The notes beneath the pieces were generated by a model. It did not search any database and had not been told where the DNA came from. It worked only from the letters and a program-made list of their open reading frames with translations. A DNA stretch of 10,437 bases from an uncultured Verrucomicrobiales bacterium (GTDB lineage Bacteria; Verrucomicrobiota; Verrucomicrobiia; Verrucomicrobiales; Akkermansiaceae), in assembly GCA_937885815.1 (NCBI GenBank), contig CALABM010000021.1:1-10437 (forward strand), written 5' to 3'. Each line of letters begins with the position of its first letter. Position 1 is the stretch's first letter. Shown here in pieces: positions 1 through 5,399 of the stretch. Both the position numbers and the translations under genes were made by a program.

Positions 1-1012
1 TGCTTCCTACGAGGAGCAATCAGAAAAGTAAGAATCATATTTCCTGATCATGAGCCAAGTCAGTAACTTCAGAACCATAGCCTCATCTTCTGGCAGAGAG
101 TACACAATGCGTTTCTTTGAGGAATCTGCTTTTGCGATTCGTTTCTTCTGTGGTACAGACAATCCTTTACCGCTGAATATCCTGTTTACAACAGGTAAAT
201 ATCTCTGTTCATGAACATATTGGAATAGTTCTTGAGCATCTGAAATGCGAAAATAGGTTGGATCAACCTTCTGTTCGTAGAAGTCAATCCAAACCTTTTC
301 ATCCAATAGTATATTGAGCAGTGACATAGTCTTAAAAAAAGAGGAGAAATGGTTTGAAATTGGAACCTTTCCAATACGGGCACTTATATCGGTCAGCTGT
401 CTGCAAAGCATTTAAAGACCGGTACTGGAGCCGCAGCAGACGCTATGCATTCTCCTCTTGAATTTTTAGTTAATTGAAAGCCTTGCGGATTCTCTCTACA
501 ACATAATCTCTTTCGTTCTTTTTCTCAAAGAAGAATTTCAGTACATCAACACCATTCTCCTTACATAGAGCCATTGTTTCCTGAACTGAATATCTCTTTA
601 CCTTGCTCCATTCCACAAGAAGTATTGCCACCCTCTTGCCATCTTTACTGAGCAAGAAGTTGATAGGCATTGCGTGTTCTGGCGCATTTGGGAACATTGC
701 TCCAACCTCAATCTGATAATCCTCACCCTCCAAATATTCCTTGAAAGTCTTGTTCAAATCATCTGAGAGTGTATTGTACTTTCTTACATTGGATATATCC
801 TGAATGTGTCTGAAATCGTATTTCTCCAATTTTGGCCCCTCTTTCTCAACCTTAGGTCTGACAACTGTTTCAGGCTCCTTATATCCACCAGACAAAGCCT
901 GTTGCTCAAGTTCATGCCAAGCCTTATCTACATTAAGATAAGTCGAAGCATATTCATGATTGAGCAGATTATCGGAGAGGAAGTGGTCATACTTCTGCTT
1001 CTCCTTCACCTG
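1..1012. other. AT-rich, probably acquired segment with its right edge inside the gre gene
   Basis: Hand-counted GC is 23/60 at 241-300, 22/60 at 541-600 and 22/60 at 901-960. It is 32/60 at 961-1020 and 36/60 at 1321-1380, so the change falls near 960-1012. The segment carries the reverse-transcriptase remnant and the non-Gre C-terminal part of the gre-family protein, both on the minus strand. I saw no terminal inverted repeat, target duplication or integrase at the right edge; the left edge is outside the window. A mobile or defence island that recombined into gre is the simplest reading. An assembly chimera cannot be excluded from sequence alone. Confidence 0.55.
7..327 (-). pseudogene. 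Truncated reverse transcriptase (N-terminal fragment, retron/defence-RT type)
   Basis: From ATG 327 the product is 106 residues, beginning MSLLNILLDEKVW. Its last third (KKRIVYSLPEDEAMVLKLL, then RKYDSYF) resembles the N-terminal fingers region of bacterial reverse transcriptases of the retron/Abi/defence type. There a Lys-Lys-Arg-x-Val-Tyr stretch is followed by a helix and then a conserved Tyr-Ser-Phe-Arg segment. Here the reading frame ends in SDCSS and TAG before that segment, so the palm domain with the YxDD catalytic motif is absent from this frame. Either the gene is cut or frameshifted at this point, or it continues in another frame beyond position 1. An ATG at 411 would add 28 residues without family resemblance, so 327 is preferred. 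The upstream bases show no Shine-Dalgarno. It lies downstream of, and co-directional with, the altered gre gene, in AT-rich DNA. Family assignment is from memory of the motif pattern. Confidence 0.55.
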
Positions 1013-2431
1013 CACGCGGGTGAGTACCACCTCCTGCAGAGAAGGATGCACCTTCATCATGTTGGCCAGCAGGAGATTGCGATCCAAATCCGGCAGGACG
1101 GAAGAATCATACAGTGACTTGGCGAAGGGGCGGGCCTCCAGCTCGCTGATACCGGTTACCAAGTCAGGTGCAAGTTCCTTATCGTCCATCAGCAGGTTGC
1201 GCAGGCGGAGGGCCTTGTTGGGGCCGCCGTCAGCACTGTCCTTCTCAATGGTGGCGATAATAGCTGCACCCAGAGCCATCTTGGTCTTGTCCACCAGCTC
1301 CTTAGCCAGACCGTTACGCTCCTTGCACACCCAGATGAGCACATCCGGGCTGAGGTTCTGGCGGGAGATGCCGTTCATGATATCGGAGAAGAGCTGCTCC
1401 TTGGCGCCCTTGGAGATGATGAAGTCAGCAGCAGCTGCGGTCACCTTGGGGCCTCCGAAGAGGAAGATGTTCGTGGTGTAGGCCAGCCAGTTTTCGGGGT
1501 AAGCCTCAGGCAGGGCCGTGTACACAGCATTCTGGCGTGCTACGGAGAGCTCGCCGATGTAGTTCACCAGCTCTTCGGAGGGGATGGTCTGAAGCTTGTC
1601 AGCCAGAGTGGTGAGCTTCTCTACGCCGGCAGCTGTCAGCGCGGCATCAAACTCAGCCTGCTTGGCCTCATCCTTGCCGTGAGTGCCTTCCAGAATGCCA
1701 TCACGGATGATGATGAGCTCCAGAACGTGCTGAGGCTCTGTGCGGTCACGCTCGATGTCGTCCTCCATAGCCTTTACCAGCTTGGCGGCAATTTCAAACT
1801 CACCGTTCAGGGCCTCTAGGCGGGCCTGGTCCAGAATGCGCACACAGCTCTCCAGTGTGGTGGCGTCCGTGTAGTCTGCCAGAAGGGCTGCTGCAGCACT
1901 GGTGGCCTCACGGGTCACGATGGCCTCACCGCGGCGGGTGGGCAAGCGGAAGCGGGGATCATCACGCATGGCGGCGCGAGCTTTCTCCCACCAAGTCTTC
2001 CAGTTTTCTTCAGCAATGACGCGCCCGCTGAGGAACTTCTCCAAATCATCAGGCTGCATTTCCAGTACTTCTTCTACACCTTCGCGCAGGGAGTAATTGT
2101 GCTCCAGTACAAAAGCGATGAACTCCAGAATCGTTTCCTTGCCCTCGGCCTTGGCCTTGCAACCGGCGGGGTCTTCAAAACACGTGACGAGGAAGTGGCC
2201 GGCAGGTACCGGCGTAAGCTGATTGAATGCCAGCTTCAGGCCCATCACGTAATTGGGATTTTTCTCGAAATTAATCTTGACGCGCTGCTTGGCAAGAGAC
2301 CATGCCTCCACCTTGCCAACGCCCCATTCCGGGTGCATCACGTAATTGGCGGGGGAGAACTTATCCAGCCTGGCTGCGAAATCAGCCGGAATCTTACCGG
2401 CTTTCACGAGTTTTTCTAAATCACCATGCAT
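470..2431 (-). CDS. GreA/GreB-family long protein with its Gre domain replaced by an unrelated C-terminal segment
   Basis: A 653-residue product from ATG 2431. Residues 1-470 match my recollection of the long N-terminal region of verrucomicrobial GreA/GreB-family proteins: a start like MHGDLEKLVKAGKI, then a small domain with HPEWGVGKV near 33-41 and INFE near 53, then helical repeats ending in NMMKVHPSLQEVVLTRVQ. In that family a GreA coiled coil and FKBP-like domain should follow, rescuing backtracked RNA polymerase. Here residues from about 474 are different: a charged linker (520-540) and a compact alpha/beta end (about 571-653) with INFLLSKDGKRVAILLVEW and GVDVLKFFFEKK. That end loosely recalls the PD-(D/E)XK nuclease fold, but the expected Asp is Asn591 and no clear E-x-K is present, so activity is doubtful. 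The switch coincides with the drop in GC near position 1012. Starts at 2455, 2494 and 2608 are possible but lie upstream of the family-like N-terminus. Transcript-cleavage-factor activity is unlikely without the Gre domain. Confidence 0.75.
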   Translation of the reverse strand: MHGDLEKLVKAGKIPADFAARLDKFSPANYVMHPEWGVGKVEAWSLAKQRVKINFEKNPNYVMGLKLAFNQLTPVPAGHFLVTCFEDPAGCKAKAEGKETILEFIAFVLEHNYSLREGVEEVLEMQPDDLEKFLSGRVIAEENWKTWWEKARAAMRDDPRFRLPTRRGEAIVTREATSAAAALLADYTDATTLESCVRILDQARLEALNGEFEIAAKLVKAMEDDIERDRTEPQHVLELIIIRDGILEGTHGKDEAKQAEFDAALTAAGVEKLTTLADKLQTIPSEELVNYIGELSVARQNAVYTALPEAYPENWLAYTTNIFLFGGPKVTAAAADFIISKGAKEQLFSDIMNGISRQNLSPDVLIWVCKERNGLAKELVDKTKMALGAAIIATIEKDSADGGPNKALRLRNLLMDDKELAPDLVTGISELEARPFAKSLYDSSVLPDLDRNLLLANMMKVHPSLQEVVLTRVQVKEKQKYDHFLSDNLLNHEYASTYLNVDKAWHELEQQALSGGYKEPETVVRPKVEKEGPKLEKYDFRHIQDISNVRKYNTLSDDLNKTFKEYLEGEDYQIEVGAMFPNAPEHAMPINFLLSKDGKRVAILLVEWSKVKRYSVQETMALCKENGVDVLKFFFEKKNERDYVVERIRKAFN

Positions 2432-2441
2432 ACGTGAATAC

Positions 2442-2469
2442 AGTATAGCATGCATCTTGTCAAATTCAA
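2442..2469 (-). promoter_or_regulatory. Possible promoter for the gre-family gene
   Basis: On the minus strand TTGAAT (2469-2464) and TATACT (2447-2442) are separated by 16 bases, and the chosen ATG at 2431 begins 11 bases past the -10 box. Transcription would start within a few bases of the ATG. An overlapping alternative is TTGACA (2463-2458), 17 bases, TATTCA (2440-2435). A third pair further upstream is TTGCAA (2546-2541), 17 bases, TACGTT (2523-2518), which would give a leader of about 80 bases containing A-runs. Box matching only. Confidence 0.35.
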
Positions 2470-2632
2470 GCCCCGAATTAGCTTTTTTTTGCATTTTTTT
2501 TATTTTTTGTGAAAGAAAACGTAAAATAGGGGCGTACCTATTGCAAACACACGCACCAACTACCCGGTGAAGTGAAGCCACCCTGAGTGACTCCGGTTTG
2601 TATTTCATAATAGATAGTTAAAACGTACGCCG

Positions 2633-2673
2633 GAACGGCGCCGGAGGAGCGAGTGCTCCAACCGGCGCCGTTC
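2633..2673. terminator. Strong hairpin between the CBM9-like gene and the gre gene
   Basis: A perfect 12-base inverted repeat (GAACGGCGCCGG at 2633-2644 against 2662-2673) encloses a second 5-bp stem (2646-2650 with 2655-2659) capped by a 4-base loop, giving about 17 pairs. On the plus strand it is followed at once by TTTCTT. On the minus strand a TTTT follows about 8-12 bases later. It lies 28 bases past the stop of the CBM9-like gene, so it most likely ends that transcript and insulates gre. It could work in both directions. Confidence 0.7.
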
Positions 2674-2700
2674 TTTCTTACCGCTCTCGCGTGATAGAGC

Positions 2701-3270
2701 TTAGTGAGATAAAATGGCTTGCTCCCAGAGGTCCGGGCGGTGGAAGTCCGGCTGGGTGTCACAGGGCAGGGCGGTGGTGAGGAACACTTGGTCCGGTGAT
2801 TTCAGAATGGCTGCAGCCGTGAGTTTGCAATCTGCCGGGCTGATGCCTACTTCTTCCAGTACCGCTGCCGGGATGAGGGCGCTGCAGCTCCAGCCTTCAG
2901 CCGTGGAGCTACCTGTGGCCTGAATGCCCGCCGGCTCCCAGTTTTCAAATCCGGGTGCTATGCAGCGCGGTGCACAGAAAACGGCTGCCCACCAAGCGCC
3001 ATTCGGGCTGAGATTGAACTCCATGTAACGCTTTCCTCCCGGTGTCGTGATAAAGAACTCCGCCGCATCATAGCGCCACAGCTCTGCCTGAAAGCCTCCG
3101 CATTTGCCCTCCGGGTGCACCAGCGCCGGCGCTTTCCGGGCTGCGCTGAACACTAAGCCCTCTGCGGTCAGTTTAAAGCTGTACTCATACGGCGGCTCAA
3201 CCGGCTGACCGTACCACTCTTGCCCAATGCTCTGAAGGTGCGCCTTTCCTGTAGAAATGATGCTTTTCAT
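2701..3270 (-). CDS. CBM9-like / DOMON-like domain protein
   Basis: A 189-residue product from ATG 3270 with no signal peptide or membrane segment. It looks like a single beta-sandwich of the carbohydrate-binding family 9-like/DOMON-like group. A Pro-Pro-Tyr-x-Tyr-x-Phe strand comes near residues 26-32. LWRYDAAEFFI lies near 64-74, followed by the hallmark YMEFNLSPNGAWWAAVF near 82-98. A late strand with DQVFLTTALP sits near 160-169. Related domains bind sugars or haem-like ligands, or are found as stand-alone hypothetical proteins; the ligand here is unknown. The open frame extends upstream to 3306, but those codons overlap the promoter-like boxes, so ATG 3270 is preferred over 3306, 3291 and 3282. 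It is transcribed divergently from rpoA and ends just before a strong hairpin, so it is probably monocistronic. No functional link to rpoA is visible. Confidence 0.65.
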   Translation of the reverse strand: MKSIISTGKAHLQSIGQEWYGQPVEPPYEYSFKLTAEGLVFSAARKAPALVHPEGKCGGFQAELWRYDAAEFFITTPGGKRYMEFNLSPNGAWWAAVFCAPRCIAPGFENWEPAGIQATGSSTAEGWSCSALIPAAVLEEVGISPADCKLTAAAILKSPDQVFLTTALPCDTQPDFHRPDLWEQAILSH

Positions 3271-3277
3271 GCTCACT

Positions 3278-3306
3278 ATCATACCACACATGTTATGCGC
3301 GCGCAA
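3278..3306 (-). promoter_or_regulatory. Promoter of the CBM9-like gene
   Basis: On the minus strand TTGCGC (3306-3301), 17 bases, then TATGAT (3283-3278), which matches the -10 consensus at five of six positions. The ATG at 3270 follows after 7 bases, so the predicted transcription start is at or next to the start codon. This argues against the upstream in-frame ATGs. Confidence 0.5.
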
Positions 3307-3369
3307 GGAGAGATTTTATTAATTCGGAAAAACACACCAAAAAATGCCGATATAGGGCAAAAGTGGAAC

Positions 3370-3384
3370 AAAATGCGACATTTT
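3370..3384. repeat. Short inverted repeat upstream of the rpoA promoter
   Basis: AAAATG (3370-3375), CGA, CATTTT (3379-3384) is a perfect 6-base inverted repeat centred about 21 bases before the rpoA -35 box. It lies in an A/T-rich stretch (3310-3396). It could be a protein-binding site or simply part of an UP-element-like AT-rich region. No regulator is indicated. Confidence 0.3.
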
Positions 3385-3397
3385 ATGTAAAAAAGGC

Positions 3398-3426
3398 TTG
3401 CAAATTCAGAGAATTACGTGTATTCT
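3398..3426 (+). promoter_or_regulatory. Promoter of rpoA-rplQ
   Basis: TTGCAA (3398-3403), exactly 17 bases, TATTCT (3421-3426), preceded by A/T-rich DNA. A start near 3433 would give a leader of about 89 bases before the rpoA ATG. There is no plus-strand gene upstream, so rpoA must have a promoter in this gap, which supports the call. Confidence 0.55.
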
Positions 3427-3460
3427 TCGCCGCGCGAGCTGCACAAAACCGACCGTTGGT

Positions 3461-3494
3461 CCTCCATTTCCACGGAAGTTGGCTCGCATGGAGG
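3461..3494 (+). promoter_or_regulatory. Hairpin in the rpoA leader
   Basis: CCTCCAT (3461-3467) is complementary to ATGGAGG (3488-3494), with a 20-base loop that holds a smaller TTC/GAA stem (3468-3470 with 3475-3477). The stem ends 27 bases before the rpoA start. In many bacteria the alpha operon mRNA is a target of ribosomal protein autoregulation, so a structured leader here might be a translational control element. That role is inference; a 7-bp stem can occur by chance. Confidence 0.3.
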
Positions 3495-3521
3495 GAAACC
3501 CGGTCACACCATAAAAACAAT

Positions 3522-4664
3522 ATGTCAGACGATCTGAACAACGAGCAGGAGGTCATTGAGTTGGCCCATTTCGAGATTCCGAACACACTCAAGCGCATTG
3601 AGGACCCGGAGGATCCCAATCACGTTACTTTCATTGCCGAGCCCATCGAGACGGGGTTCGGTCACACGCTGGGTAACTCCCTGCGTCGTGTGCTGCTCAG
3701 CTCCCTTGAGGGTGCCGCCATCACCAGCGTGCGTATCGCCGGTGCTCAGCACGAGTTCACCTCTCTGCCCGGCGTGGTGGAGGACGTGACCGAAATTATC
3801 CTTAACCTGAAGAAGATTAAGTTTGCTCACCACGGTAAGGAGCCCCGCACGCTGTCCCTTCGCGTGACCAAGCAGGGCGTTGTAACCGCCGGTGACATTC
3901 AGGACGACCACATCTACTCCGTCGTTAACAAGGATCAGGTAATCTGCCATCTGGATCAGAGCACCATCTTTGACTGCGACTTCGAGGTGAACGTGGGCCG
4001 TGGCTTCTACACTGCCGAGGATAACAACGACAAGGACCGCGCTATCGGCGTTATTCCGATTGACTCCATCTTCTCCCCCGTTACCCGCGTGAAGTACGCT
4101 GTGGATAACGCCCGTGTGGGGCAGATGACTGAGTTTGACAAGCTTGTACTGGACGTCTGGACGGACGGTCGTGTAAGCCCGAACGATGCTATGCTTCAGG
4201 CTGCCAGCATCATGCGTCATCATCTGGACGTGTTCGTGGAGAGCGACAGCCGCCGCGTATCCTTCGACCGCGCTTCCGGTGGCGATGGCGATGCCAACAC
4301 CGCTCAGCTCCGCAAGCTCCTGAACATGAGCGTGAACGAAATCGAGCTCTCTGTGCGTGCAGCTAACTGCCTGAACAACGCTAACATCACCACCGTGGGG
4401 CAGCTCGCCATGAAGACCGAGGCCGAAATGCTCAAGTACCGCAACTTCGGTAAGAAGTCCCTCAACGAAATCAAGGAGAAGCTCGTTCAGCACGGCCTGT
4501 CTCTGGGCATGCAGTTCGATTCCAAGCTTCTTTCCTCTCCCGGCGGCAGCCCCCGCCTGCGTGACTCTGATGAGCCCCGCGCCACGGACCTGCAGGCTCT
4601 CATCTCCCACAACATCGAGGCTTACGGCTTTGATGATGAGGACGAGGATGATTTCGACGAGTAA
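3522..4664 (+). CDS. rpoA: DNA-directed RNA polymerase subunit alpha
   Basis: A 380-residue alpha subunit. It dimerises to start RNA polymerase assembly, and its C-terminal domain contacts UP elements and activators. The N-terminal domain carries ETGFGHTLGNSLRRVLLSS (43-61), the family signature for dimerisation and beta contact. VKYAVDNARVGQMTEFDKL follows at 190-208. The C-terminal domain runs about 266-330 with LSVRAANCL, in which Arg279 and Asn282 correspond to the DNA-contacting Arg265 and Asn268 of E. coli, then LGKKSL-like FGKKSLNEIK (309-318) and GLSLGM. The protein is about 50 residues longer than E. coli alpha because of a short N-terminal addition and a tail (331-380) ending in a highly acidic DDEDEDDFDE. 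ATG 3522 is chosen because the family-like sequence starts soon after and the upstream frame covers the promoter. No Shine-Dalgarno precedes it; the upstream bases are A-rich. rplQ follows after 58 bases. Confidence 0.97.
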   Translation: MSDDLNNEQEVIELAHFEIPNTLKRIEDPEDPNHVTFIAEPIETGFGHTLGNSLRRVLLSSLEGAAITSVRIAGAQHEFTSLPGVVEDVTEIILNLKKIKFAHHGKEPRTLSLRVTKQGVVTAGDIQDDHIYSVVNKDQVICHLDQSTIFDCDFEVNVGRGFYTAEDNNDKDRAIGVIPIDSIFSPVTRVKYAVDNARVGQMTEFDKLVLDVWTDGRVSPNDAMLQAASIMRHHLDVFVESDSRRVSFDRASGGDGDANTAQLRKLLNMSVNEIELSVRAANCLNNANITTVGQLAMKTEAEMLKYRNFGKKSLNEIKEKLVQHGLSLGMQFDSKLLSSPGGSPRLRDSDEPRATDLQALISHNIEAYGFDDEDEDDFDE

Positions 4665-4722
4665 AGCTCCCTACTTCCCTTACACCCCTTCATTACTAAC
4701 AAACACATTATAACATAATACT

Positions 4723-5160
4723 ATGAGACACGGCGTCAAAAAGGCCAAGCTGCAGCGCACGGCCTCCCATCGTAAGGCTCTGCTTGCTAACCAGGCTTGC
4801 AGCCTCATCTCCCACGGCCGCATCACCACCACTCTGGCCAAGGCTAAGGCTCTCCGCCCCTACGTGGAGAAGCTCATCACCCTCGGCAAGACTGGCACCC
4901 TGCACGCTCGTCGTCAGGCTCTGGCCACTCTGCCCCAGCCCAAGGTTGTTACCAAGCTTTTCAGCGTGGTTGCCGAGGCTACTAAGGACCGTCAGGGCGG
5001 CTACTGCCGCATCGTGAAGCTTGGTCAGCGCATGACGGACAGCGCTCCCATGGCTCTCATCGAGATTATCGACCTGCCCCAGCTTACCGCCCCCGTGGCC
5101 CCCACCACAACCGTGGGTACCGGCTCCACTGAGGCCCCCGCTGCTGAAGAGCAGAACTAA
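4723..5160 (+). CDS. rplQ: 50S ribosomal protein L17
   Basis: A 145-residue protein of the large ribosomal subunit, located near the peptide exit tunnel. The start MRHGVKKAKLQRTASHRKAL is typical of L17. The basic core RPYVEKLITLGKTG (46-59), ARRQAL and GGYCRIVKLGQRMTDSAPMALIEI (91-114) completes the family pattern, ending near residue 120. Residues 121-145 are an extra Pro/Thr/Ala-rich tail ending in AAEEQN, beyond the usual length. It lies 58 bases after rpoA with no hairpin between, so the two are probably co-transcribed as in the conserved alpha operon end. The ATG is preceded by an A/T-rich stretch without a Shine-Dalgarno. A terminator hairpin follows. Confidence 0.96.
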   Translation: MRHGVKKAKLQRTASHRKALLANQACSLISHGRITTTLAKAKALRPYVEKLITLGKTGTLHARRQALATLPQPKVVTKLFSVVAEATKDRQGGYCRIVKLGQRMTDSAPMALIEIIDLPQLTAPVAPTTTVGTGSTEAPAAEEQN

Positions 5161-5189
5161 AGAGTCTGATTCAGATAAGATTTAATCAT

Positions 5190-5221
5190 AAGGAGGCGGA
5201 ATCTACGGATTCCTCCTCCTT
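5190..5221 (+). terminator. Terminator-like hairpin after rplQ
   Basis: AAGGAGG (5190-5196) pairs with CCTCCTT (5215-5221), and GGAATC (5198-5203) pairs with GATTCC (5208-5213). One mismatch lies between the stems. The loop is TACG closed by C-G, a UNCG-type tetraloop of unusual stability. The downstream bases are only mildly T-rich (TGCGTTGTTGCTTTA), so a classic U-tract is lacking. Its position 29 bases after rplQ fits transcription termination. Confidence 0.65.
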
Positions 5222-5264
5222 GCGTTGTTGCTTTATCGCTGAGTGCCTTGGCCAAATGGGCCTG

Positions 5265-5308
5265 TTAAAAAGAGCATCTTGCCGATACAGAGAGAGGCTG
5301 CTTTTTAA
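5265..5308. repeat. Imperfect inverted repeat in the rplQ-glycosyltransferase gap
   Basis: TTAAAAAGAGC (5265-5275) is complementary to GCTGCTTTTTAA (5297-5308) apart from one extra base, with a 21-base loop. The gap 5161-5399 otherwise holds the rplQ terminator and a promoter next to the glycosyltransferase start; I see no small gene in it. The repeat may be a weak second terminator or the remnant of an insertion boundary. Evidence is weak. Confidence 0.25.
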
Positions 5309-5364
5309 GTGATGTATTTGTTTTTACATTTTATGCAGCTCGGGCAGGATTGCGTAAATCTGGC

Positions 5365-5393
5365 TTGACATGTAAGCCCTGCTCTCGTAGTAT
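5365..5393 (+). promoter_or_regulatory. Promoter of the glycosyltransferase-acyltransferase pair
   Basis: A perfect TTGACA (5365-5370), 17 bases, then TAGTAT (5388-5393). The GTG start at 5400 follows after 6 bases, so the mRNA would begin at or beside the start codon. The in-frame TAG at 5388-5390 rules out any earlier start, which makes this spacing informative. Confidence 0.6.
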
Positions 5394-5399
5394 AGGCTT

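Noticed and set aside
1..411. Group II intron with maturase
   Set aside because: No intron domain V/VI hairpin or 5' GUGYG boundary was recognised on the minus strand within the window, and no maturase or endonuclease motifs are visible.
1..1012. Diversity-generating retroelement (RT plus variable repeat in the fused C-terminus)
   Set aside because: No template/variable repeat pair was seen, the fused domain does not look like a C-type lectin or Ig target, and the RT fragment resembles the retron/defence type.
806..1481. Plus-strand open frames across the gre fusion junction
   Set aside because: They overlap the long minus-strand frame, show low-complexity Leu/Ser/Arg-rich translations, and have no start signal or homology pattern.
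2432..2608. Longer N-terminus for the gre-family protein from ATG 2608, 2494 or 2455
   Set aside because: These codons precede the family-like start MHGDLEKLVKAG, overlap promoter-like boxes, and encode a low-quality Lys/Arg-rich stretch over A-runs.
3363..3521. Extension of the rpoA frame upstream of ATG 3522
   Set aside because: The frame is open by chance through the promoter boxes and leader, and the encoded residues do not resemble any alpha subunit.
3525..4610. A 361-codon minus-strand open frame
   Set aside because: It is entirely antisense to rpoA, whose protein sequence is unmistakable. The frame reflects the codon bias of rpoA, and its product has no recognisable domain.
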